From contig NZ_CP018811.1 of NCBI RefSeq assembly GCF_001922345.1, positions 1-64,000 of the forward strand: a DNA stretch of 64,000 nucleotides. Direction: 5' to 3'. Shown one piece after another: positions 10,732 to 19,507 of this stretch. The stretch's first letter is position 1. The number at the start of each line of letters is the position of its first letter. This DNA is from Paraburkholderia sp. SOS3. GTDB lineage: Bacteria; Pseudomonadota; Gammaproteobacteria; Burkholderiales; Burkholderiaceae. Under the pieces are notes generated by a model that saw only the letters and a list, made by a program, of their open reading frames with translations, did not search any database and had not been told where the DNA came from. The position numbers were made by a program, and so were the translations under genes.

Positions 10732-11489
10732 TCAGCTGAAATTCAGCAACTGGTTGGCCGACTGCTCGTTCTGGTCGGCGGTCTGCAGCATCTTCGTCTG
10801 CATCTGGAACTGACGCGCATTCGTGATCATCGAGACCATCGCGTTGATCGGATTCACATTGCTGCCTTCGAGCGCGCCCGAGACGATCTGCACGTTCGGA
10901 TCCTGGTCGGCCGGATTGCCGTCGGCCGTACGGAAAAGTCCGTCGGCGCCGCGCGCCATCGTGTTCGGATCCGGGTTCACGAGCTTGATCTGATCGACCA
11001 GCGCGATTGCGTTCGGCGGGTCGCCGGCCGCGATCACCGACACGCTGCCGTCCTTGCCGATCGACACCTGCGCCTCGGGCGGCACCGCGATCGGGCCGCC
11101 GTTGCCGATCACCGCAGGTTGCTCGCGTTGACGAGCTGCCCGTTCTCGTCGACGTGCAGATTGCCGCCGCGCGTGTACGCTTCATTGCCGTCCGGCGTCT
11201 GCACGGCGATCCAGCCCTGCCCCTGAATCGCGATGTCGAGCGGGTTGCCGGTCTGCGAGATCGGGCCCGGCGTGTAGTCGGAGCCCGGCGTCGCGGACAG
11301 CACGAATGTACGCGTCGTGACGTCGTTGACCTGCGAGCCGTCGCCGAAACTCATCGGCACGGAACGGAAGTTCGCGAGCTGCGCGCGAAAACCCGTGGTC
11401 GACGCGTTGGCGAGATTGTTGGCGACGACGGCCTGCTGGTCGAGCGCCTGCGTGGCGCCCGTCATCGCGGTGTAGATCAGTCGGTCCAT
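10732..11489 (-). pseudogene. flgF: Flagellar proximal rod protein FlgF (one frame break as read)
   Basis: FlgF belongs to the proximal rod. It begins MDRLIYTAMTGATQALDQQA with the signature VVANNLANASTTGFRAQ and continues to NASNLR. One lost C near 11115 puts the rest, VIGNGGPIAVPPEAQVSIGK onward, in another frame; it ends with the family C-terminus (NPINAMVSMITNARQFQMQT). Corrected length is about 252 residues, normal for FlgF. It lies 66 bases upstream of flgG. Confidence 0.93.
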
Positions 11490-11569
11490 GACTAGCTCGT
11501 GTCCTTTTCTGGCATCCGGCTACCGGGTGGCTCGCGCATCGATCGCACAGCCGCCCGGGCTTGCCTGCG

Positions 11570-12835
11570 TTACAGATTGATCAGCGTCTGGTCGATCGTC
11601 TGCTGCGTCTTGATCGTCTGCGCGTTCGCCTGATAGTTGCGCTGCGCGGTGATCAGATCGACGAGCGAATTGGTCAGGTCCGCGTTCGACGCTTCGACCG
11701 CGCTGCCCTGAATCGAACCGAGCGTCGACGTGCCGGCCACGCCCACTTGCGGCTCGCCCGAATCGTTCGTCTGCGCGAACTGGTTGTTGCCGAGGTTCTG
11801 CAGGCCGTTCGGGTTCGTGAAGGTGGCGAGCAGCACCTGGCCGAGCACCGCGGTGCGGCCGTCCGTGTACGAGCCCGTGATCGTGCCGTCGGAGCCGATC
11901 GTGAAGTTCGACAGCTGCGAGGTGCCGAAGCCGTCCTGCGAGGGCGCCGAGGTCGCCGCGCTGTCGGTGCCGTCGCCGCCGAACTGCGTGGTGCCCGACA
12001 GGTCGACCGTGATGGTCTGCGCCCGCTGCGCCGTCGGTATTGGGAATCGCAAGACTGAACGAGCCGGCCGGCGTGATCGGGGTGCTCGCCGGGGGCGGGC
12101 TCGCCGATGCGGTCAGCGCACCCGACGAATCGAACGTCATGCTGCCGAGATCGGTGGGCGTTGCGCCCGACGGGCCGCCGAATACTTCCCACTGGCCCGA
12201 CGTGGCCGACTTCACGAAATACATGTTGACCGTGGTCTTGGCGCCGAGCGAATCGACGGTCTGGATCGAGGTCGAGAACGTAAAGCTGCTCGGGTCGCTC
12301 GGGTCGAACGTTGCGTCTTTCGGCTGCGCCGCAGCGGCATCGAGATTGACGTTGAACGTCGCCTTCGTCGTCGCGACCGGCGGCAGCAGGCTCGAATTCG
12401 GAATCTGGATCGGCACGACCTGGCCCGTCTGCAACTGGCCTTGTGCGTTCGCCTGGAAACCCATGATCTTGTTGCCCTCGGCGTCGACGATGAAGCCTGC
12501 CTTGTTCTCGACGAGCTGGCCGTTACGCGAGTAGGTGACCGAGCCGTTCGGATTCAGCATCTGAAAGAAGCCGTTTCCGTTGATCGCCATGTTGGTCGGC
12601 ACGTCGGTCGTCGTCACTTCGCCCTGCGAGAAATCCTGCTGCACGCCGCGAGCCGCGACGTACCGATACCGATCTGGTTGTTGACTGCGGTGGCGATCGA
12701 ATTCGCATATAGATCGGCGAACACCGCCGTGCTCTGCTTGAAGCCGACCGTCTGCGCGTTCGCGATATTGTTGCCGACCACGTCGAGGTCGTTCGATGCG
12801 GCCGCGAGGCCGCTCAAAGCTGTCTGATAACCCAT
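11570..12835 (-). pseudogene. flgE: Flagellar hook protein FlgE (two frame breaks as read)
   Basis: FlgE polymerises into the hook. It begins MGYQTALSGLAAASNDLDVV with the signature GNNIANAQTVGFKQS. The middle is in a second frame (GNGFFQMLNPNGSVTYSRNG, FIVDAEGNKIMGFQAN) and the C-terminus in a third (QVLLATFTNPNGLQNLGNN ... LVDLITAQRNYQANAQTIKT). The breaks are near 12650 and 12030. Corrected length is about 422 residues, typical for FlgE. All conserved regions are present, so the hook gene is intact apart from the two indels. Confidence 0.93.
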
Positions 12836-12859
12836 GTTGCGCTCCGTATCGAATGCTTG

Positions 12860-13585
12860 TTAAAGGATGGCCGATGCGCCGCCGTTGAGCGGGATGGTCT
12901 GGCCAGTCTGCAGGGTGAGTCCTGGTGTTCCGTCGGCCTGCGTGACGACGCCGATCACCGGGAAGCCGGTTAGCGCGACGGGAGCGTTGTCGCCGGTCGC
13001 GGCGCCGCCGGCGTCCACGACGTTGAACGTGTAGTTGCCCGTGGGCAGCGGCTTGCCACCTGCATCGACCGCCTTGAAACTCGGCACCGGAATCACGCCG
13101 GCCGGCTGCTGGCCGAGATCGATCGTGTTCACGACGTTGCCGTTCGAATCGACCACCTGCAGCTTCAGGTCCGACGTCGCGGCCGGCAGCTTGATACCGA
13201 ACGGCGATGCGGCCACCTTGCTCGTGTCGGTCGTGCCGTCGGCGTTGAGCGGGTTCGCGACCGTGAACGTATTGCCCGGCACGAGCACCGTGCGGCCGAC
13301 CAGCGACGCTGCCTGGCCCGCCTCGCTCGCCGACAGTTGCGCGGACAACGAGCCGAGCGACTGGTTGAGCTGCGCGATGCCGCTCACCGTGTCGATCTGC
13401 GCGAGCTGCGACGTCATCTGCGAGCTGTCCATCGGCGAGGTCGGATCCTGGTTCTGCAACTGCGTGACGAGCAGCTTCAGGAACGTCGACTGAAGGTCGG
13501 CAGCCGACGTGCCCGCGTTCGGGCCCATCGTGTCGGTCGGCGTGTTCGTCTGGCTGGTGCCGTTATTTCCAATTGGCGTGCTCAA
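12860..13585 (-). CDS. flgD: Flagellar hook capping protein FlgD
   Basis: Intact, 241 residues. FlgD caps the hook while FlgE subunits assemble. The N-terminal part has the conserved stretch FLKLLVTQLQNQDPTSPMDS (about residues 36-55) followed by QMTSQLAQIDTVSGI. The C-terminal half contains the Ig/tudor-like domain (LKLQVVDSNGNVVNTIDLG, GNYTFNVVDAGG). It starts with ATG behind a GGAGAG ribosome site. It sits 24 bases before flgE and 22 after flgC and is one of three unbroken flagellar genes in this tract. Confidence 0.95.
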   Translation of the reverse strand: MSTPIGNNGTSQTNTPTDTMGPNAGTSAADLQSTFLKLLVTQLQNQDPTSPMDSSQMTSQLAQIDTVSGIAQLNQSLGSLSAQLSASEAGQAASLVGRTVLVPGNTFTVANPLNADGTTDTSKVAASPFGIKLPAATSDLKLQVVDSNGNVVNTIDLGQQPAGVIPVPSFKAVDAGGKPLPTGNYTFNVVDAGGAATGDNAPVALTGFPVIGVVTQADGTPGLTLQTGQTIPLNGGASAIL

Positions 13586-13607
13586 AAAACTCTCCTTGGC
13601 TGCCGGG

Positions 13608-14030
13608 TCACGTACCGATCGTCAGCGTTTTCAGCATCAGATTCTTCGCGGTGTTCAGCGTCTCGATGTTCGCCTGATACGAGCGCGAGGCCGAGATCAT
13701 GTTCACCATCTCCTGCACCGGGTCGACGTTCGGCGATTCCACATAGCCGTCCGCGTTCGCCGCGGGGTTGCTCGGGTCGTACGTCGTCTTCATCGGCGTC
13801 GGGTCGTCGACCACGCCAGTCACCTGCACGCCGCCGACCTGCTGGCCCGACGCGGAGCGCGCGCCGCCGAGCGGATCGACCGCGAACACCACCTGCTTCG
13901 CGCGATAGGGCTTGCCGTCCGGACCGGTCGTGCTGTCCGCGTTCGCCAGATTCGACGCGGTGACGTTCAGGCGCTGCGATTCCGCAGTCAGCGCCGATCC
14001 CGCCACCTTGAAGATGTTCATCAATGACAT
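13608..14030 (-). CDS. flgC: Flagellar proximal rod protein FlgC
   Basis: Intact, 140 residues, the usual FlgC length. FlgC is a proximal rod subunit exported without a cleaved signal. It shows the N-terminal rod signature [20 protein letters not shown] with its Tyr, the segment [11 protein letters not shown] and the conserved C-terminus [20 protein letters not shown]. It begins with ATG at 14030 after a GGAGG ribosome site. It lies between flgB (106 bases upstream) and flgD. Confidence 0.95.
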   Translation of the reverse strand: MSLMNIFKVAGSALTAESQRLNVTASNLANADSTTGPDGKPYRAKQVVFAVDPLGGARSASGQQVGGVQVTGVVDDPTPMKTTYDPSNPAANADGYVESPNVDPVQEMVNMISASRSYQANIETLNTAKNLMLKTLTIGT

Positions 14031-14136
14031 GGCCTGTCGAGCCTCCTTCGTTGATCCCGTAGCGTTAATTGAGTGCTTGCTGTTGCGCGGCTGGTTATGC
14101 CGTTATGTTCTGTTAGCTGCCGATTTAGCTTCCGAA

Positions 14137-14623
14137 TCAGCTTCCTGAAGTGATCGCCGACAGCAATCCCTTGATCTGCGACGACACGAGCGTCATGCCC
14201 GATTCGAGATGCAGGGTGTTGTCGGCGAATTGCACGCGTTCCGAGTCGAGGTCGACCGTGTTGCCGTCGAGCGCGGGCTGCACCGGAATCCGGTACTTGA
14301 GCCGGCCGTAATCTTCAGCGGGGCCGCCCGTGGGGATCAGCTTCGCCTTGCCCGCCATATGGCCGGGCTCGGTCGTGGCGAGCGTCATGCCGGTCGTCAC
14401 GCCGGCCGGCTGGGCCATCTGAAGCGGCGAAGCGCCGAAGCCCGATTCGCCATTGGCTTTGCGCAACGCACCCGCGAGCGACGAAGAGAAATTGATGTCG
14501 CGCGCCTTTGTAGTTCGGCGTATCGGCGTTCGCAATGTTCGACGACAGCACTTCCTGCCGGTATGCGCGCACGTCGAGCGCTTCCTTGTTGAACGCAAAA
14601 TTCTGATCGAGCCTGTCAAGCAT
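14137..14623 (-). pseudogene. flgB: Flagellar proximal rod protein FlgB (one frame break as read)
   Basis: FlgB is the first gene of the rod/hook operon. The first frame gives [20 protein letters not shown] and the rod signature [16 protein letters not shown]. An extra A in an A run near 14508 then shifts the frame; the rest is [20 protein letters not shown] to ATTEPGHM and the C-terminal part ending SSQIKGLLSAITSGS. Corrected length is about 161 residues. flgA is transcribed divergently from the far side of a 283-base gap. Confidence 0.9.
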
Positions 14624-14906
14624 CGGACACCTCTCCGTATGAACGGTCCGCGGTCATATTCGCCTGCCCGCCCTTGCGCATCCTCGCCGCGGCACAGGGC
14701 CGGCGGCGCAAGCAATCAGCAAGGGCTTTTTCGCATGGAGTGCATCTTAGGGGCGCGACGCAAGGGCCAATTGAACGAATAGCCGGGGAAGCGCCCCTCT
14801 ATTCAACGTTTGCGATGGGAGGCCACTCCCTAGAATGCGTCCTGTACCGTGAGTACCCGTGGGCCGTTGCGGCTCGCGCGTTGGTCCCTGATTCCGGAGA
14901 GTTGCC

Positions 14907-16541
14907 ATGACCCTGCCCGCTTTCGCTGCCCTGCCCGGCGTGGTTCGCGCCGCGCGGCTGCACGGCGCGATGCGGCGGGGCTGGCGTGCATGGCGTGTCG
15001 TCGGTCGCGGCGTTGCTCGGCATGGCGTTGCCTGGCGCGGGCTTGCCTCTCGCATCGATTGCAGCCGGCGCAGTGCCCGCGCTCGCGTATGCGCAGGACA
15101 ATGGCGGGCCGATCGTGATCCCCGGACCCGGCGAAAAAAATCCCGCCGATGCGCAGGCGCTCGCCGCGCGCATGGGCCTCGCCGCTCATTCCACCCAGCC
15201 GGGCGCGGCGGCGCTCGCCGCACTGCGTCCGACGCCTGCGGCACAGCGTGCCCTCGACGCGGACAACGGCCAGATCGTCATTCCAAACGGCGAGCCTCGC
15301 GGGCAGCTGGCGCCAGGTGCTTATGCCGCGAACGCGACGAGCGGAACCGTCACGAGCGGCCGCGTCATGACTGCCCGCGCGGTGCCGGCCGTACCGGTGA
15401 CGCTGCAACGCGTCAGCGTGCAGCCGCCGGCGCAGGGTGTCGCGCCGGTCGTCGTCAGCAATGCGCAGGCGCGCTACAGCGTGCCCGCGTCCGACTTGCA
15501 CGCGACCGATGCGGCGGCCGCGTCGGCGCCGATCCAGATCGATCCGCTTGCCGCGCGCGGCGAGCCGCCGCAACTCGGCGGCGCCAGCGGCAGCACGGCT
15601 GCGGTCAGGATGCAGCTGACGGGTGCACAGCCGACGAATGTGCAGCCGATGACTGCGGAGCAGGCGAACGCGGCCCAGATCAGGGCGGCGCAGCAGTGGG
15701 CCGCTCAATCGACAGCAAGAGCAGCAGTACAAACCGCCGCGCACGCCGCGGTGCCCGCGCCCCAGCGGTCCGCGCAAACGGCCCAACTGCAGCCTGTGCG
15801 TTACACGCCGCCGCGCGCCGCCCTGGCCAATGCCGCGGCTCAGACTGTGGCCACGGTCAACGCCGGCGGCGCCAACACGCTGGCCGCGAGTACCTCCGAT
15901 GCCACCCCGGTGCCCGCCGGCCAGCAGGACGGCGAGACGATCCGCGCCACGGCGCTCGCGTTCCTGCAGCAGCAAACGGCCGGCTTGCCCGGCAAGATCA
16001 CGATTGACGTCGCGCGCCCCTTTCCGCGCGGCCTTGCGGCCTGCACGGCGCTCGAGCCGTTCATGCCGGTCGGTGCGCGCCTGTGGGGACGCACGTCGGT
16101 CGGCGTGCGCTGCGCGGCGCGCGCCCGTGGACGCTCTACTTGCGGGCGCGCATCTCGCTGCAGGCGACCTACTACACGGCGGCGCGCCAGATCGCGCCGG
16201 GCGAAATGCTGACCGCCGCCGATCTCGTCGCCCACGAAGGCGATCTCGCGACCCTGCCGCAAACGGTGATCACCGATCCGTCGCAAGCCGTCGGCGCGGT
16301 CGCGCTCGTGCGTATCGGCGCCGGGCTGCCGCTGCGCCAGGACACGATCCGCAGCGCGGCATCGGTGACGGCGGGACAAACAGTGCGCGTGGTCGCATCG
16401 GGCGAGGGTTTCTCGATTTCGGCGGAAGGTAGCGCGATGAACAACGCAACGCCTGGCCAGCAGGTGCGGGTCAGGACCACGAACGGCCAGATCGTGACCG
16501 GCGTGGTGAAGGACGGTTCGACCGTCGAGATCCAGATGTAA
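14907..16541 (+). pseudogene. flgA: Flagellar basal-body P-ring formation protein FlgA, long form (two frame breaks as read)
   Basis: FlgA is the periplasmic chaperone for P-ring assembly. The SAF/ThrC-like C-terminal part is clear: YYTAARQIAPGEMLTAADLV, ITDPSQAVGAVALVRIGAGLPL, VRVVASGEGFSISAEG and NGQIVTGVVKDGSTVEI. The N-terminus is a probable signal peptide from ATG 14907, which follows GGAGAG; a frame change near 14985 is needed to join it to the mature part, so the start is uncertain. The second break, near 16120, fits one lost C in a C run. About 300 residues of Ala/Gln/Pro-rich sequence precede the conserved domain, making the protein about 544 residues against about 220 in enterobacteria. 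Confidence 0.85.
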
Positions 16542-16619
16542 GGCAGATTCGGCCCGGGGAACGCGTTTCGGACAAGGAAAAGGTGACGGAAGACGAAAAA
16601 CAGTGGGCTCCGGTTGCGC

Positions 16620-16647
16620 TAAAGTTTCAGCCGGCGTTTGCCGATAT
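16620..16647 (+). promoter_or_regulatory. Sigma-28 promoter for flgM
   Basis: TAAAGTTT (16620-16627), 12 bases, then GCCGATAT (16640-16647). This is an almost perfect match to the FliA consensus TAAAGTTT-N11-GCCGATAA, with one extra spacer base and one change at the last position. Transcription would start near 16654, about 22 bases before the flgM GTG. It lets FliA drive its own antagonist, as in other flagellar systems. Confidence 0.82.
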
Positions 16648-16675
16648 CACGGTCAAATCGTTCAGGAAGCCCATC

Positions 16676-17020
16676 GTGAAAGTCGATTCCAGCACCAACC
16701 CGAATCTGACGCCGCTCAGCAACGGCGTGCAGCGCGGCAGCAAGGCGAAGCCGCCGCGGCCGGCGCTACTGCCGCACGTACGCCAGCCCCGAGCTCGAGC
16801 GGCGGCGGCGCGGCCGCGGACGTCAGCCTGTCGGCGCTCGCGGGCCATCTGCAAGCACTCGGCGCATCGAAGCCCGGCCGATATCGATACGGCCCACGTC
16901 GAATCGATCAAGCAGGCAATTTCGCGACGGCTCGTTGAAATCGATGCGTCGAAGATTGCCGATGGCGTGCTCGAAACCGCACGCAGCCTGCTGCAAGGCA
17001 CCCAGCCGTCCGGCAGCTGA
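16676..17020 (+). pseudogene. flgM: Anti-sigma-28 factor FlgM (several frame breaks as read)
   Basis: FlgM binds and holds FliA until the hook is complete, then is exported. The reading begins with GTG at 16676 behind AGGAA: VKVDSSTNPNLTPLSNGVQR, a typical FlgM N-terminus. A lost G near 16746 moves the frame to an Ala/Ser-rich linker and DVSLSALAGHLQALGAS. Further indels near 16878 and 16925-16942 lead to DIDTAHVESIKQAIS and KIADGVLETARSLL, the FliA-binding helices. Corrected length is about 115 residues. It is preceded by a strong sigma-28 promoter and followed by flgN, the standard order. Confidence 0.88.
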
Positions 17021-17119
17021 GCGTCCGAACGTTCTTTCTCGGGGCGCTCTCACTGGCGGACGCATGTAGAAACCTGCGTCGCCTGCGTCATGCGGGCGGG
17101 TTTAACGTTTGAGTGAGAG

Positions 17120-17567
17120 ATGAAAGACGCCCCTGCTTGACACCATCATCGACGAATACGCGACCGTCGAAGCCTTTGCCTCCTTGCTCGCCGTCGAACA
17201 GAAAGCGCTGACCACGGCGTATCCGGGCGAAGTCCTGAAGCCGATCGTCGAGCAGAAAACCTCGATGGCCGACAAGCTCGCGATGCTCGAACGCGCGCGC
17301 GAAAGCCATCTGCGCGAACGCGGCCTGCCGGCAGGCAAGCGCGGCATGGATCTCGCCGCGGCCGAGGACGCGCGCCTGAACGAGCAGTGGGGCCTGCTGC
17401 AGAAATCGGCGGAACGCGCCCGCAAGCTCAACTTCAACAACGGCCTGATGATCCGCACGCGCATGGACTACAACCGCCGCATTCTGGCGGTGCTGCGCGG
17501 GACGCCCGAAAAGGCATCGACGTTCTACGGTCCGGACGGCAAGGTGCCGATGTATTCGGGGCTGTAG
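17120..17567 (+). pseudogene. flgN: Flagellar chaperone FlgN (one frame break as read)
   Basis: FlgN is the cytosolic chaperone for FlgK and FlgL. The ATG at 17120 starts MKDA, but an extra C in a C run near 17131 gives an early stop. Removing it yields LLDTIIDEYATVEAFASLLA and an all-helical protein of about 148 residues (EQKTSMADKLAMLERARESH, MDLAAAEDARLNEQWGLLQK, MIRTRMDYNRRILAVLRG). The ribosome site GAGTGAGAG precedes the start. Placement directly after flgM supports the assignment. It converges with the next gene across 19 bases. Confidence 0.88.
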
Positions 17568-17586
17568 GCAACGCGCGCTTCAGGCT

Positions 17587-18623
17587 TCACGCGGCGCGGC
17601 TCAGGTCCGCGAGAAAATCGCGCGCACGCTCCGACACGTCCAGTTCGAAGTTCATCGCAAGCGCAGCGGCCGTCGACACACGCGGCCGCGCCTTCTTCTC
17701 GATCCTTTCCGCCGCCGCTTCCAGCGAGTCCGGGTAGCGCTCCATCAACGCATCGATGAGCACCACCGCCTGGCGCCGATCCTTGCCGGCCTTCGCGGCG
17801 AACCCTGGACCGCGCAGCGTGCTGACGACCAGTTTGTGAAGCGCAAACCTGGCGGGATCCGGCACGGTGACCGGAACCGCGTGTTCCTTGCCGAGCACGA
17901 AGCCCTTCGCGGGCTCGGTCAGCAAATATCTGAAGTACGGCAGTCCCGTTGCATGCGCGCGCAGATGCGGCAGCGGTTTCGTTTCGTACGCTTCGGTGCC
18001 CGGCACGAGCAGATCGACCTTCAATGGCTGGCCGCGCGCCTTGAACGATGTCGCGGGCCGGCGCGCGTCGAGTTCCGGCACTTCGAGAAAGGGCAGGCTG
18101 CTGTCGCGCAGAATGTCGAGGAAGCTGCGATTCTGCGGAATGGCGACCGAAATCGCGCCGGTGCTGCCGATATCGATGTCTTCGGTCCGATAGTTCGCCG
18201 ACATGCGCACACCGAGCCCGTTCAGCAGCGCGCCGAATGCATGCGAACCGACGAGCACGCCGCCGTGACTGAAAATGCCCGCGTTGTAGAGCGTCGCAAT
18301 GGTAAGGGCGGCGGAATTGTCGGCTGCGGCGAAACCGGCTTTGCGTAATATCTGAACGTCGGCGGCAAGCTCGCGCATCTCGAAGCTTTCCTGCAGTTTC
18401 GCGTCGAGCGTGGCGTTGGTTGCCGGCTCGCCCGCACGGCCGAGCGAGGTCTCGACCCGCTTGCCCGATGCAAGATAGACGCGCCAGTAAACGTAGCTTT
18501 TTCCGTCGACGGACTTGATCGACGCAGAGCCCGGAGAATGAAGCAGGATTTGCGTTTGCGCGCGGCACGCTCCGCAACGGAGGCGTACAGCGTTTGCAGC
18601 GCATCGTTGTAGAAGGTCGGCAT
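17587..18623 (-). pseudogene. Nucleotidyltransferase-fold protein (GSU2403 / NTP_transf_8-like; one frame break as read)
   Basis: The N-terminus MPTFYNDALQTLYASVAERA starts at 18623. Near 18533 one G seems lost from a run; restoring it gives FILRGSASIKSVDGKSYVYW and joins the long C-terminal frame (345 residues in all). The core has the minimal nucleotidyltransferase pattern: GVLVGSHAFGALLNGLG, then TEDIDIG (the DxD metal site), then a third acidic residue in LKVDLLVPG. Families of this fold include the AbiEii and MenT toxins and the NTP_transf_8 group; closest resemblance is to the last. Function and substrate are unknown. It is a non-flagellar gene between flgN and fliA, and two long palindromes occupy its promoter. 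Confidence 0.7.
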
Positions 18624-18635
18624 GGCGGCGGAAAT

Positions 18636-18666
18636 TTATACCCTACGATTGCATTGTAGGGTATAA
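18636..18666. repeat. Palindromic operator-like repeat, copy 1
   Basis: A 31-base inverted repeat with perfect 11-base arms TTATACCCTAC and GTAGGGTATAA around a 9-base centre GATTGCATT. It lies 13 bases upstream of the nucleotidyltransferase ATG (18623). A near-identical second copy is centred 48 bases away. The pair looks like a cooperative binding site for a dimeric regulator. Confidence 0.75.
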
Positions 18667-18683
18667 GACCAGCCGGCGCCGTT

Positions 18684-18714
18684 TTATACCCTATCGTTGC
18701 ATCGTAGGGTATAA
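18684..18714. repeat. Palindromic operator-like repeat, copy 2
   Basis: Second copy: arms TTATACCCTA and TAGGGTATAA around an 11-base centre, differing from copy 1 at four positions only. Centre-to-centre spacing is 48 bases, so about four and a half helix turns. No regulator gene lies beside it in the window. Confidence 0.75.
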
Positions 18715-18751
18715 ACTCGCGCCGGATCCTTATCAGGCGGGCATGCCCTTT

Positions 18752-19483
18752 TTAGCTCTCCTCGGCCGCCCACGCCATTTCGCGCAAGCGCGCACGCAGC
18801 CGCGCGACTGCCTGGCTATGCAGCTGGCACACGCGCGATTCGCTCACCTCGATCACGGCGCCGATCTCGCGCAGGTTCATCCCGCGCTCGTAATACAGCG
18901 ACATCAGCAGCTTCTCGCGCTCGGGCAGCCGCTCGATCGCCTCGATCAGCGCGCCGCGCAGGCTCTCGTCGAGCAATGCCGAGAGCGGGTCCGAGTGATC
19001 GACGCAATAGCGGTCGAGGAACGGCTCGTCGTCGGCGGAGCGGTCGAAGTCTTCGTAATAGATGAGCTGGCTGCCGTGCAGGTCCTGCAGCATCGACTGA
19101 TACTCGTCGAGCGGCATCTTCAGGTGCTGCGCGATTTCAGCTTCGCTGGCCGCGCGGCCGAGCTGCTGCTCGACCTGGTGCACCGCCATCTCGAGCTCGC
19201 GCGACGTGCGCCGCACGCTGCGCGGCAGCCAGTCGTTGCTGCGCAGCTCGTCGAGCATCGCGCCGCGAATGCGCTGGCTCGCGTAGGTTTCGAACTGCGC
19301 GCCCTGATCTTCCTTGTAGCGGCTCGCGGCGTCGAGCAGGCCGATCATGCCGGCCTGAATCAGATCGTCGAGGTCCACGCTCGCCGGCATTTTTGCCACC
19401 AGCTGCAGACCGAGCCGCCGGACCAGCGGCGTGTATTTCGTCAGAACGTCGGCCTGAGAAATCTTTCCTTGAGCGTTGTACAT
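18752..19483 (-). CDS. fliA: RNA polymerase sigma-28 factor FliA
   Basis: Intact, 243 residues. It directs RNA polymerase to late flagellar and chemotaxis promoters. Region 2 is visible as YTPLVRRLGLQLVAKMPASV, DLDDLIQAGMIGLLDAASRY and FETYASQRIRGAMLDELRSND (residues 17-84). Region 3 follows, and region 4 has the -35 helix-turn-helix MNLREIGAVIEVSESRVCQL near residues 205-224. It is the last gene of the flhB-flhA-flhF-flhG-fliA run, 24 bases after flhG, and starts with ATG after GGGGAG. Sigma-28-like sites were found at flgM, fliC, flgK, motA and perhaps ycgR in this window. Confidence 0.96.
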   Translation of the reverse strand: MYNAQGKISQADVLTKYTPLVRRLGLQLVAKMPASVDLDDLIQAGMIGLLDAASRYKEDQGAQFETYASQRIRGAMLDELRSNDWLPRSVRRTSRELEMAVHQVEQQLGRAASEAEIAQHLKMPLDEYQSMLQDLHGSQLIYYEDFDRSADDEPFLDRYCVDHSDPLSALLDESLRGALIEAIERLPEREKLLMSLYYERGMNLREIGAVIEVSESRVCQLHSQAVARLRARLREMAWAAEES

Positions 19484-19507
19484 CGAGCTCCCCTTGTCCG
19501 CTGCCTG

